Source of the DNA: a virus
Virus record (IMG/VR): IMGVR_UViG_3300030085_002403
Location: 1-20,991 of that record
Strand: one strand, 5' to 3'
Length of the DNA: 20,991 nt
Shown in pieces: positions 7,501 to 15,244 of this stretch. Position 1 is the stretch's first letter; each line of letters opens with the position of its first letter. Below the pieces are notes generated by a model. The model worked only from the letters and a program-made list of their open reading frames with translations, did no database searches and had not been told where the DNA came from. A program made the translations under genes and the position numbers.

Positions 7501-10500
7501 AGTCGATCTGTATCCTCAGGGTGATAGAGACAACTATAATTCTGATCCTGGTCCTGCAATTTCACATGCTCGTAAATCTCCACTAGGTAAAGTTCTCACC
7601 AATGACAAGAGAAACTCTGTTACTAGAGAAGGTGAAGAAATCTTCCTGGAAAATAACAACGTTGCATTTGTAGTAGACAGTGCTACTATTACTGGCACAG
7701 GTAACACTACTGTTACTCTTAATTTAACCAGAAATCACGGACTTAATAAGATCAAGTCCCTGTCTATTACAAATGGTGGTGCTGGATATAATAATGCTGC
7801 TGGTGTTACTACAACAATCTATGCTGCAGATCTTGTTACTTCCACTGGAGGAACTGGTGAAGGTGGTGTAATTAGAGCGAATGTTTCAACTGGAAATACT
7901 ATCGCTTCGTTTAGAATTGTAGAACCAGGTGGTGCATATGGTATTGGTGATACGATGACCGTATCTGCTGATCCTGCTGGTGCTCCATCAGCATTTGCAG
8001 TTCTAACAGTTGATGACATCTATAATAACATCGGTGATTCACTAGAACTCTCTGGTTTCCCCACTCCTAAATTGAATGGTGTCTTCAAGATTATTGACGT
8101 TCCCGATGCAAACACTGTTGTTGTAGAGAATGACCTTAATCTTGAGAGTAGTTCTTATAAGACTAGAAATGATGATAGAAAACCAGTTGTTACTTATGCT
8201 GGTAAAGGTCTACTCTTTGATAGTTTAGATTTCAATCCAGAAGCAGGTATTGCTACAGTAACAGTTGGAAGTGCTCACAACTTCTTACCTGGTAATACTT
8301 TTAGAATTGTTGGTAGTGGTAATACTTTCTTTGGAATTGAAAAGTATCAAGTTCTTGAAAATGTAGGCATTAACACCTTCACATTTACTGCGGGTGTTTC
8401 TACTGTTGCACAAACAATGGCAACAGGAACTACAATTCAAAGATATGGTCTCTCCTCACAGGGTAAACCAGTTGGTGCTGGTGAAGAGAACTTGGGTGGT
8501 AGATCCACTCCAATGTATGTTGGCATCCAAACTACTTTAGCAAGTCCTGCTGCTAAAACCGACATCACTATTACTTTAACTAATTCGGATGGTTTTGGTC
8601 TAGGTGATTACATCACATTGGGTGATGAAATCCTGAGAGTTAAGTCAAATCCAACCACCAATACTTTACAAGTAGCTAGAGGTCAATTTGCTACTCCTGC
8701 AAACACTGGTGAAGTTGGACAGGTTGTCCAGAAGATCAAAATCCTACCAATGGAGTTACGCAGACACTCCATTCTTCGTGCATCCGCACATACCTTTGAA
8801 TACCTAGGTTTCGGTCCTGGCAACTATTCAACTGGTATGCCTCAGGTTCAAGATAGAATTCTGACCGATGATGAGGTTCTACTTGCACAGTCAAGAGAAC
8901 AAGATGGTGGTGCAGTTGTTTATACTGGTATGAATGACCGTGGTGAATTCTTCACTGGTGCAACTAAGGTCAACGGAACTACTGGTGAAGAAATTACAAT
9001 CGGTGCTCCTAAGATTACTTACTTCGGTGATGAAAGTAAGAGTGAGGTTGTTAGTGCAAACAACGGTATCTTTGACGATCTGATTGTTAAGAACGCAATT
9101 ACTGTTGAAGGTGGTGTAAACCAGAATAGAACGTCTCAGTTCTACGGTCCTGTATCTTATACTAACAAAGTAACTGTTTCTTCTGAAGAAGGATTAGAAA
9201 CTAACATATTCTTCCTGAAAGGTGAGGCAGCACAGGCTAAAGAAATGACGGTGGGTATTCAAACACCCATCATTGGTAAGAGACCTGGTGACATCTCGTT
9301 CAAGGCAATACCTGAACCTGGTGGATATATTGGACACGTATTTGCTGACAATGATTGGAGAAGATGGGGTGTAATTTCCATCGAGAAAGATGAAACTTTC
9401 CTCACCTTAGATAGAGTTGCTATTGGTGAGACTGGAGGTAGTTCGGGATTTGTTCATGACTCAACCGCAGATGCTTTCCAAGTAAATGGTGTTACTAGAA
9501 TTGATCACCTATTTGTTGGTGGTGCAGTTACCTTCTCACAAAACCAGACATTCTCTGGTGTTACTTATGAAACTGTCACAGTTAAGGATGAAATTGTCTT
9601 AACTGGTACTGCTGGAACAGATAACTACGTCTTCAAAGTTACTGATGCAGATAAGATCGCACAGTTCTCTAACGTAGAAATCACTGGTGCGGCATTCACC
9701 TTCGGTAATAATACTCAAGTAACTGTAGAGAACTCTTTCGAGTCTAATTACACTGGAGTCTCTACATTTAAGGGAACAGTTGCAATGGGTCAACTAGAAG
9801 TCGTAGGACTTGCTAGTGCTGCGATTGGAATCTTTACTTCTGTAGAATGTGAATTCCTACAGGTTGGTACTGCTGCAAGTATCAAGTTAGGATTTGCAAC
9901 TGACTTCTATGTTTATGATGACTTAGTTGTTCAATCAAATGCATATGTAAACACTGGTGTTGTTACTACAATCGAAGGTAGTGATCTAACATATGATGAG
10001 ATTACTGGTACAACAGTTCAAGCGGTTGGATTACGTGCTACTAACTTTGCATCTCCAAATGCAAGAATTAATGTTGGTGTCATAACCACTCTGATTGTTC
10101 CACCTTATAATGTAAATACGGGCGACTCCTGGGCAGGTATTAGTACCGCATATATTGGTGTAGGTATTGTAACCACTCTAATTGTTCCTGCTGGTGGTTG
10201 GATAGGTGCTCCAAATGCATACATTAACTCTGGTATTGTTACCACAATATCTGGTACTGATGCAACTTATACCAATGTAAATGCAAATAACGTTTACTCA
10301 CCATACATTGCTGGTCAAACAGGTGGAAACCCTGCTGGTGCTGGTGTTCTTTACGTTGCAAATGCACAAGTTGGTTCTAAACTCTGGTTGAGTGGAACTG
10401 CTGCAGGTGAGGGTCTGAGAGCAAATGTTGGTATTATCACTTACTTCGGACATGATGCCAAGAATGTATTGGGTAACCTGGATAGTAATGGCAATAACAT

Positions 10501-11200
10501 GCACATTAATGCAGGTTCTGATGGTATTGTTCAGGCATCTCAATTTAGATCGACAATCGCTCAAGGTGCTGCACCATTTACGGTTGTATCTACAACTAAG
10601 GTTACTAACCTGAACGTTGATTTGCTTGATGGTAAGACTGCAACTTCTAATGCGACTGCTGACACTATTATGTCTCGTAATAGTAGTGCAAACACTGCGG
10701 TTAATAAATTAACATCTGCAACGATTGATAACTCTGGAAACATTGATACCAACACACTTGATGCTAGCACCGCAGATATTACTACTCTGAATGTCACTGG
10801 TAGTATCAATGGTAATTCAAATTATCCATTGATCGACCAATTCAGAATGGGTAAGTACCTAGAAACTTTCAGTGATCTGGGTAATAAGAGTGGAACTGTT
10901 AACCTCAATACTTCTACAGCTAACAACTTCAGAATCAGACTCACGGGTAATACCACTGTCAACTTTACCAGTGTTCCTGTAGACGGCAACAATTCTTCTT
11001 CTGACATCTACTCAACACAAATTATTATCAAAAATGGAACTGGTGGTGCTAGTTTGACGTGGAACGGTAATATAAAGTGGCCAGGTGGTTCTACACCTTC
11101 CAGAACTACTGCTAATGGTGCTGAAGATATTTGGGTCTTTATTTCATATGATGGTGGTGGAGAGTGGTACGGAAACCTCGCTCTACCCGATATGAAGTAG
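4514..11200 (+). CDS. Giant fibre-like virion structural protein, 2228 aa
   Basis: The start region (MPLSRLENFLKNAEGNILYV, then NPSDFDATDSYENRGNSLTR) is the cyanophage structural-protein type whose ILYVNP...PFRTIQRAL segment recalls pectate-lyase-like beta-helix proteins (DUF1565-like). A module with a His-(Gly/Asn)-(Leu/Phe) turn and a strand pattern such as HNFVAGDQVIIKGVS recurs near residues 310, 650, 860 and 1250. A run of NxG(V/I)xTT(L/I) repeats occupies roughly 1810-1980. A module PGDISFKAIPEPGGYIGHVF lies near 1590-1610. The C terminus (IKWPGGSTPSRTT, DIWVFISYDGGGEWYGN) matches the end domain common in phage fibres. The protein is Thr/Asn/Gly-rich with few Cys. It is probably a tail-fibre or whisker-like particle protein; receptor binding is not proven. 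Terminator and late motif precede it. Confidence 0.85.
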   Translation: MPLSRLENFLKNAEGNILYVNPSDFDATDSYENRGNSLTRPFRTIQRALIESARFSYRAGRNNDKIDSTTILVYPGTHYIDNRPGHSIESNGSTATFKRFRDGSWQEGGAELTEFDENTNFDIFDEENELHKYNSVNGGVILPRGTSIVGLDLRKTKIRPLYVPDPLNDAVPSTSIFRVTGTCYFTAFSFFDADPARQAYRDSTARKVNPRFSHHKLTCFEYADGINNVVLGNDVTDLTDLEMYYFKVTYAYGDSGGRGLADYPSTTSLDFEPSVDEFRIVGDLTANPLGITSLRSGDGVIPTQEITVITNNKHGLFKDTPVLISGISTNVSAYNGSFVVKDVLSDTKFTYETTSTPTDVLPTQDKFNNSQIIVESDSTSSASPYVFSCSLRSVFGVNGLHADGSKATGFKSMLTAQFTGISLQKDDNAFMLFDEATNIYNDNETVNDDQKPLHTNSRAIYKPDFENFHMKCSNDSIIQCVSIFAIGFAKHFVAESGGDQSITNSNSNFGAISLESAGFQANSFDRDDVGYITHIIPPREPERRISNITWLPLDATKIVSAATTNKLWLANFKSADVPPPGELDAYRIGGKRQDKLFLQTITGTAVSTFSSPILMDIPAGTGLSTEAFKTNVVGRAAGINSISTNILTFTKNHQLFNGEKIRIYADTGEMPANLEANKIYYALTTGLNPNQIKISTSVNDAEANNNITGITNGGGELTVLSTVADKVTGEPGHPIQFDDTEGQWYVNSSPSTFFNEIYTGITGIGTAIVGEVTGGTFIQRQIDARGIEERIYKIRYVVPKEFNNGRQPSEGFILQESKSVGVGSASFLDVSVSDPTQLRNPRIITLASYNSATERATIKTEKEHNFVAGDQVIIKGVSSANNTVATATSAYNGTFEVFQVDNPRTFQVSVTTGDPGVFLNQVNQRSTQQQVEALPTVQRSRYKDSLYIYNSRQIREHIPGADGQDGVYAVTLLCGSIQPDQNIGFGVSEKKFSQNVVDLYPQGDRDNYNSDPGPAISHARKSPLGKVLTNDKRNSVTREGEEIFLENNNVAFVVDSATITGTGNTTVTLNLTRNHGLNKIKSLSITNGGAGYNNAAGVTTTIYAADLVTSTGGTGEGGVIRANVSTGNTIASFRIVEPGGAYGIGDTMTVSADPAGAPSAFAVLTVDDIYNNIGDSLELSGFPTPKLNGVFKIIDVPDANTVVVENDLNLESSSYKTRNDDRKPVVTYAGKGLLFDSLDFNPEAGIATVTVGSAHNFLPGNTFRIVGSGNTFFGIEKYQVLENVGINTFTFTAGVSTVAQTMATGTTIQRYGLSSQGKPVGAGEENLGGRSTPMYVGIQTTLASPAAKTDITITLTNSDGFGLGDYITLGDEILRVKSNPTTNTLQVARGQFATPANTGEVGQVVQKIKILPMELRRHSILRASAHTFEYLGFGPGNYSTGMPQVQDRILTDDEVLLAQSREQDGGAVVYTGMNDRGEFFTGATKVNGTTGEEITIGAPKITYFGDESKSEVVSANNGIFDDLIVKNAITVEGGVNQNRTSQFYGPVSYTNKVTVSSEEGLETNIFFLKGEAAQAKEMTVGIQTPIIGKRPGDISFKAIPEPGGYIGHVFADNDWRRWGVISIEKDETFLTLDRVAIGETGGSSGFVHDSTADAFQVNGVTRIDHLFVGGAVTFSQNQTFSGVTYETVTVKDEIVLTGTAGTDNYVFKVTDADKIAQFSNVEITGAAFTFGNNTQVTVENSFESNYTGVSTFKGTVAMGQLEVVGLASAAIGIFTSVECEFLQVGTAASIKLGFATDFYVYDDLVVQSNAYVNTGVVTTIEGSDLTYDEITGTTVQAVGLRATNFASPNARINVGVITTLIVPPYNVNTGDSWAGISTAYIGVGIVTTLIVPAGGWIGAPNAYINSGIVTTISGTDATYTNVNANNVYSPYIAGQTGGNPAGAGVLYVANAQVGSKLWLSGTAAGEGLRANVGIITYFGHDAKNVLGNLDSNGNNMHINAGSDGIVQASQFRSTIAQGAAPFTVVSTTKVTNLNVDLLDGKTATSNATADTIMSRNSSANTAVNKLTSATIDNSGNIDTNTLDASTADITTLNVTGSINGNSNYPLIDQFRMGKYLETFSDLGNKSGTVNLNTSTANNFRIRLTGNTTVNFTSVPVDGNNSSSDIYSTQIIIKNGTGGASLTWNGNIKWPGGSTPSRTTANGAEDIWVFISYDGGGEWYGNLALPDMK
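9940..10450 (+). repeat. Degenerate in-gene repeats coding NxG(V/I)xTT
   Basis: Within the giant fibre gene the coded motif recurs as NTGVVTTIEGS, NVGVITTLIVP, GVGIVTTLIVP, NSGIVTTISGT and NVGIITYFGHD, spaced about 23-66 residues apart. The DNA copies have diverged at third positions, so this is an old protein-level repeat. It probably forms a regular beta-structured shaft segment. Confidence 0.7.
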
Positions 11201-11201
11201 T

Positions 11202-11210
11202 AATAAATAA
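11202..11210 (+). promoter_or_regulatory. T4-type late promoter motif
   Basis: AATAAATAA begins two bases after the giant fibre stop and 21 bases before the oxygenase 2 start. It is identical to the motifs at 3001 and 12961. Confidence 0.5.
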
Positions 11211-11230
11211 ATTATCTCGTGATTTAGTAT

Positions 11231-11845
11231 ATGACTACAACAGAAGTGTCATGTGAGTATAAAGATTTCGTCGGGACTTACAGAAATGTATATCCCGACG
11301 ATTTTTGTGAACATATGATTAACGCTTTTGAACACATTGAGAGTGGGACTAATTGTGTCCTTAAAAATAGACAACAAGAAGAAGAAGGTTGCACTAAAAC
11401 TGAAAAAGACGATAATTTTGTCTTTTTAGACTTGAATATACTTACATTTCCTGCATGGAGAGATAAGAATCCAATTCATATGGTGTGGAAAGGTCTCCAA
11501 GTTTGTTTCGATCAATACGTTAATCAATATGATCATCTTTTAGGTAGTAACATATCAGGACATGCACTAAAAATGCAAAGAACTGATCCTGGTCAAGGTT
11601 ATCATATTTGGCACCACGAAAATGATGGATATGAAGACAGACATAGATGTTTAGCGTTCTCAATCTATCTCAATGACATTGAAGATGCAGGTGAAACTGA
11701 GTTCCTTTATTTGAAACGAAGAGTTAAACCAGAAAGAAATAAGTGTGTTATTTGGCCTGCTGGTTTTACTCATGTCCATAGAGGTAATGTTGTTCATGGA
11801 ACTAAATCTAAATATATTATAACTGGTTGGTTTTATTACATCTAA
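11231..11845 (+). CDS. 2-oxoglutarate/Fe(II)-dependent oxygenase (oxygenase 2), prolyl-hydroxylase-like
   Basis: The 204-residue protein resembles phage P4H-like dioxygenases. The first metal-binding segment is GYHIWHHENDGYEDRH, giving H128-x-E130 in place of the usual HxD. FSIYLNDIEDAGETEFLY is the strand before the Gly-Glu-Thr turn. The distal histidine is H181 or H183 in PAGFTHVHRGN, and KSKYIITGW supplies a basic residue for 2-oxoglutarate. Glutamate in the triad is seen in some family members but should be noted as a departure. The gene has its own late-promoter-like motif and ends one base before the glycine-rich collagen-like gene, which makes that protein the obvious candidate substrate. 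That link is inference. Confidence 0.8.
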   Translation: MTTTEVSCEYKDFVGTYRNVYPDDFCEHMINAFEHIESGTNCVLKNRQQEEEGCTKTEKDDNFVFLDLNILTFPAWRDKNPIHMVWKGLQVCFDQYVNQYDHLLGSNISGHALKMQRTDPGQGYHIWHHENDGYEDRHRCLAFSIYLNDIEDAGETEFLYLKRRVKPERNKCVIWPAGFTHVHRGNVVHGTKSKYIITGWFYYI

Positions 11846-11846
11846 G

Positions 11847-12965
11847 ATGACACATTACACCCGTAGAATCATACAATCAGGATCTCTGTTATCAGGATCA
11901 GTTACTTTTAATGCTCCTGGTAATTTTGTTGCTCCGCCAAGATTACAGGTTGCTAGTTTATCTGGAAAGGGTGGACCAGGTAATCCAGGCAATCCTGGTA
12001 ATGCTGGTAATAAGGGTAATAAGGGTACTGGAAATCCTGGAAACCACGGTGGTGGTGGAGGAGGCGGAGGCGGTGGTGGTGCCGCTGCTGAAGGTGAAAA
12101 ATCAAGTGCTAATAGTGCAGACGGCGGAAACTCTGGTGAATCCACTTCAAACCCTGGAGGTGGCGGAGGTGGAGGCGGCAGTAGAGGCAACCCAATTAAC
12201 TTTGGTAGGGACCAAGAATTCAATAACAAATATACCAAAAAAGCAAATGCCGGTAACCCTGGTGGTCAAGGGCAAAGTGGCAATCAAGGTAATAAAAATA
12301 ATGGCGGTGGTGGTGGATCTGGTAGTCCTGGTAACTCAGGAAATTCTGGACAAAAAACTAGTTTTGGTAATTATCAATTCCCTGGCGGACAAGGCGGAAA
12401 TGCTGGTAGTGGAAACCCAGGCAATCCTGGAAACCCTGGCAATAAAGGTAATGCTGGTGGCGGCGGTAATGCTGGGCAAGGTGGAAATGGTGGAAGAGTA
12501 AATTATAGTAACTTCGGTAATGATGACTATAAAATGTCTTCTATTGAAGCAGGAAATGGTGGAGACGCAGGGCAATCTCCAAATGCCGGCAATCCTGGTA
12601 ACAATGGTGAGAGAGCATGGTCAACTCGCGGTAATATAGAAGGTGGCAATGGCGGCAATGGTGGTTCTGGTCCTGGTGCCGCTGGTGCTGGCGGTGAAGG
12701 TGGTGGCGGCGGTGGTGCCAATAAGAATGATGACGCTGGTGATGGTAAAGCAGGCGGCGGTGGCGGTGGAGGCGGCGGTGGTGGCGCACAACGCAACACC
12801 GGCAACCCAGGAAACCCTGGAAATCCTGGAAACAAAAACCCTGGAAACCCAGGAAATGCTGCCAATACCAATACTTTTACAGATATTACTATAACTCCAT
12901 TCAATAATTATTCTGTAACAGTTCCAAGTGGTGGCACAGTAACTATCTCCTGGGACGCTCAATAA
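11847..12965 (+). CDS. Glycine-rich collagen-like structural protein
   Basis: The 372-residue protein has three parts. The N-terminal ~40 residues (YTRRIIQSGSLLSGSVTFNA, then PGNF) look like a beta-structured attachment domain. The long centre is dominated by Gly, Asn and Pro, with Gly runs at about residues 68-78, 104-111 and 303-313, and Gly-X-Y stretches at about 45-60, 189-203 and 319-340. The Gly-X-Y stretches are made of GNP, GNA and GNK triplets, and about 14 Asn-Pro-Gly units occur overall. The C-terminal ~30 residues (ITPFNNYSVTVPSGGTVTIS) match the cap found in phage glycine-rich proteins. The centre could form a collagen-like triple helix or polyglycine II helices as in T-even gp38-type adhesins. 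It is likely an exposed fibre or adhesin. Frames read on the other strand here are shadows of the repeat. Confidence 0.8.
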   Translation: MTHYTRRIIQSGSLLSGSVTFNAPGNFVAPPRLQVASLSGKGGPGNPGNPGNAGNKGNKGTGNPGNHGGGGGGGGGGGAAAEGEKSSANSADGGNSGESTSNPGGGGGGGGSRGNPINFGRDQEFNNKYTKKANAGNPGGQGQSGNQGNKNNGGGGGSGSPGNSGNSGQKTSFGNYQFPGGQGGNAGSGNPGNPGNPGNKGNAGGGGNAGQGGNGGRVNYSNFGNDDYKMSSIEAGNGGDAGQSPNAGNPGNNGERAWSTRGNIEGGNGGNGGSGPGAAGAGGEGGGGGGANKNDDAGDGKAGGGGGGGGGGGAQRNTGNPGNPGNPGNKNPGNPGNAANTNTFTDITITPFNNYSVTVPSGGTVTISWDAQ

Positions 12966-12969
12966 ATAA
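12961..12969 (+). promoter_or_regulatory. T4-type late promoter motif
   Basis: AATAAATAA overlaps the stop codon of the glycine-rich gene and precedes the next start by 21 bases, the same spacing as the copy at 11202. Confidence 0.5.
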
Positions 12970-12990
12970 TCAAAACTTGTTTAATTTACT

Positions 12991-13485
12991 ATGGAAGACT
13001 CCCCTGAAATTAAGATGGACAACTCTGCAGAAATTGACGCAATAAAAAGACAAAAAGCACTTGTAAGCGCACAAATTGAACTTGAACAAATGAAGTTCGA
13101 GTTGTATGAACTTAGAGCTGCTAAAAATAGAGGTCGTAGTATTTCTGTTGGTGCTGCATGTGGCGGAACTATAGAAATTTCTATGCGTGGAGATGCTGAT
13201 GACATGTATGTGCAACTACAACCAACCGAAGCAGTTGAACTCCTAAATTCTCTTGCTGCTCAGTGTGGTTTAGACATTGCTACTAGACCCAAGGAAGATT
13301 ATGCCACTTGGAGATCTTGGGATCCTAGAACTCTTCCCGACACAGCACACCTTGGTCTTGGTTCATGGCAACTCAGTGATCAATCAAGAGAAAAACTTAT
13401 TGCTAAAAAAGAAACGGAACTGGAGAAAGTTCGAGTAGAAGAACCTGAAAAACCATTATTGCCTGAAACTGATGAATCTAAGTGA
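12991..13485 (+). CDS. Hypothetical protein with N-terminal coiled coil, 164 aa
   Basis: The start MEDSPEIKMDNSAEIDAIKR leads into a probable coiled coil (about residues 13-45, QKALVSAQIELEQMKFELYE). Next is a small beta region (SISVGAACGGTIEISMRGDA), a helix (EAVELLNSLAAQCG) and a Trp-containing segment (ATWRSWDP). The end is charged and helical (KLIAKKETELEKVRVEEPEK). No family is recognised. Its position in the late region, behind a late-promoter-like motif and before two oxygenases, suggests a virion component or assembly factor, but that is only context. It overlaps the next gene by 14 bases. Confidence 0.65.
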   Translation: MEDSPEIKMDNSAEIDAIKRQKALVSAQIELEQMKFELYELRAAKNRGRSISVGAACGGTIEISMRGDADDMYVQLQPTEAVELLNSLAAQCGLDIATRPKEDYATWRSWDPRTLPDTAHLGLGSWQLSDQSREKLIAKKETELEKVRVEEPEKPLLPETDESK

Positions 13486-14005
13486 ACTTTACATTATTGT
13501 TGATAATCACCAAAGAGAAGTACGAGGAGTATTTCAAAAACAACCTCAAGATTGGAAAAATATCTGCACATTTCCTGGACTAAGTGATGAAGAAAAATCT
13601 GATTTATCTTGGGCAGGGCATGATGGAGTAGGTTTTGTTCGTGGTGAATCTCTGAAAAATTATTCTTGTAATGATGGTCATTTAGAAGAAATAAAACTGA
13701 ATATAAAAAGAATGTCAGAAGAAATCACGAAAGATTTTCGTGATGAAGGTGTGGTTTTTGAAGGATATAGATTCCCCATTGATTTGGAATCAATTATGTT
13801 TGCCAACTTCCAAAACAATAGGCATTCTAATATCATCAAGAGTCAGAACAATTACCATAAATTCGATAGAGATCGAATGTTCTCTCTTGTAGAGAAACTG
13901 AATCGTAGATTTGATGAACTTCTAGAACAAGAGATAGAGTTTTTTAGACAAGTTGATGAGTGTTCTACAGTATATGAGTTAAGTCAATTAAGTTATGGTA
14001 TCTGA
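13472..14005 (+). CDS. Hypothetical protein, 177 aa
   Basis: The ATG at 13472 lies inside the end of the preceding gene. The product begins with a strand-like segment (LSELYIIVDNHQREVRGVF), then WKNICTFPGLSDEEKSDLSW and GHDGVGFVRGES. It continues with long helices that are rich in Glu, Lys and Arg (IKLNIKRMSEEITKDFRDEG and ELLEQEIEFFRQVDECSTVY). I do not recognise the family. The overlap with oxygenase 3 (11 bases) and the shared late unit suggest a partner or a structural accessory role; no catalytic motif is visible. Confidence 0.65.
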   Translation: MNLSELYIIVDNHQREVRGVFQKQPQDWKNICTFPGLSDEEKSDLSWAGHDGVGFVRGESLKNYSCNDGHLEEIKLNIKRMSEEITKDFRDEGVVFEGYRFPIDLESIMFANFQNNRHSNIIKSQNNYHKFDRDRMFSLVEKLNRRFDELLEQEIEFFRQVDECSTVYELSQLSYGI

Positions 14006-14660
14006 TTATTTTAATTATGATGTAGACAGTCTGGATTATATTATTTCAGATTTAGAATTAGATCATTCCTCATCAGATGAATGGCCTTTGATGTCATTTA
14101 ATAACCCATCATGTGTAACAGTTTCTGATATTTTTTCCGAGGAAGAAATTGGTAAGATTATATTTACGGGTAAACAATCTGGTTCAAATTTAGGAACTGT
14201 TGCTTCACATAATGAATTCGTAGTTGACTCTGATGTGAGAAGATCTAAAGTTTCTTGGTTGAAACCAAACTCATTCAATAGTTGGTTGTATGAAAAACTG
14301 ACCCGCATTATTTGTGAAGTCAATGATTCTAATTGGGAATATGATTTACGTTCTATACAAACATTGCAGTTTGGAGAATATCATTCAGAATATCAGGGGC
14401 ATTATAGACAACACTTAGATGCTAATCTGGGAAACAATGTAAATACAACTCAAAGAAAATTAAGTTTTTCAGTTCAACTATCACATCCCAATGATTATCG
14501 AGGTGGTGATTTATTATTGAATAATGGTGCAGAGTCAATATCAAAAAATAAAGGATCTATGACTCTATTCCCTTCACATACCTTACATGAAGTAACACCA
14601 GTGACCAAAGGTGTTCGTTATTCTTTAGTTGGTTGGGTTATTGGAGATAAGTTAAAATGA
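13995..14660 (+). CDS. 2-oxoglutarate/Fe(II)-dependent oxygenase (oxygenase 3), PKHD/P4H type
   Basis: This is the clearest prolyl-hydroxylase-like enzyme in the window. The 221 residues carry H140-x-D142 (YRQHLDAN), FSVQLSHPNDYRGGDLLL as the central strand and turn, H198 in TLHEVTPV as the distal ligand, and R208 in GVRYSLVGW for 2-oxoglutarate. The spacing and the RGGDL and HEVTPV patterns match PKHD-type hydroxylases related to PiuC. The N-terminal 50 residues are acidic and specific to this protein. It overlaps both neighbours (11 bases before, ATGA after), so it is probably made together with oxygenase 4. The substrate is unknown. A protein substrate in the particle is plausible given the late location. 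Confidence 0.88.
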   Translation: MVSDYFNYDVDSLDYIISDLELDHSSSDEWPLMSFNNPSCVTVSDIFSEEEIGKIIFTGKQSGSNLGTVASHNEFVVDSDVRRSKVSWLKPNSFNSWLYEKLTRIICEVNDSNWEYDLRSIQTLQFGEYHSEYQGHYRQHLDANLGNNVNTTQRKLSFSVQLSHPNDYRGGDLLLNNGAESISKNKGSMTLFPSHTLHEVTPVTKGVRYSLVGWVIGDKLK

Positions 14661-15214
14661 ATAAAGTAATTGAAGGATTTTTAGGACTAGAATTTTGTAA
14701 ATTTACTGAACAATATTTTATCACTAGACTATCTTCTGGTAAAGATATTGAATTTGGTTCTGACGCAAACACAAATAATGGAGGTATGAATATCTACGGT
14801 GATCCTTTCACTGATACAATTCTAAAACTATCCACAGATCACATCTCATGTATGTTAGGCAAACATTTATTGCCAACTTATTCTTATGTAAGATTTTATC
14901 AGAGGGGTGATGAGTTAAACGTACACACAGATAGACCAGAATGTGAATACTCTGCAACTCTTACTCTAGCACATCCTTCAGATCAACCACTATCCCCAAT
15001 CTATTTCAACAAAACTCCTTCAAAAAATGGTGCTGAAAGTGTTACTCTAAAAAGGGGAGATCTGTGCATTTATGAAGGTTGTAAATACTATCATTGGAGA
15101 GAACCAATAGAATCTGATTGGTTGCTTCAATGTTTTATGCACTGGGTTGATGCAAATGGACCCCATAAAGACTTATTATTTGATGGAAGACCTTCTTTAG
15201 GACTACCTAAATAA
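14657..15214 (+). CDS. 2-oxoglutarate/Fe(II)-dependent oxygenase-like protein (oxygenase 4)
   Basis: The 185-residue protein begins with ATGA overlap on oxygenase 3. Its core reads YSYVRFYQRGDELNVHTDRP, giving H90-x-D92, then CEYSATLTLAHPSDQPLSPIYF, a GDLCIYEGCKYYHWREP turn with H146 as the distal ligand, and LLQCFMHWVDANGPHKDL. This is the pattern of a separate 2OG/Fe(II) subgroup often seen in cyanobacterial and phage genomes, in which the 2-oxoglutarate anchor is not obvious. R148 is a candidate. The pairing of two different oxygenases by translational coupling suggests sequential or heteromeric action, which is inference. Confidence 0.75.
   Translation: MNKVIEGFLGLEFCKFTEQYFITRLSSGKDIEFGSDANTNNGGMNIYGDPFTDTILKLSTDHISCMLGKHLLPTYSYVRFYQRGDELNVHTDRPECEYSATLTLAHPSDQPLSPIYFNKTPSKNGAESVTLKRGDLCIYEGCKYYHWREPIESDWLLQCFMHWVDANGPHKDLLFDGRPSLGLPK
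15207..15213 (+). promoter_or_regulatory. T4-type late promoter motif
   Basis: CTAAATA overlaps the stop codon of oxygenase 4 and precedes the 59-aa gene by about 30 bases. It is the same motif as at 4472. Confidence 0.4.
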
Positions 15215-15244
15215 AAATGTCTGAGTTACTTATTATTCTCTATC

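Noticed and set aside
11976-12860. CRISPR-like or tandem DNA repeat in the glycine-rich gene
   Set aside because: Repeats are in frame, irregular in length and vary at third codon positions; they reflect protein composition, not an array.
11855-12904. Long proline-rich open frames on the - strand
   Set aside because: They are complements of the glycine-codon repeats (GGN read backwards gives CCN Pro) and lack any start context.
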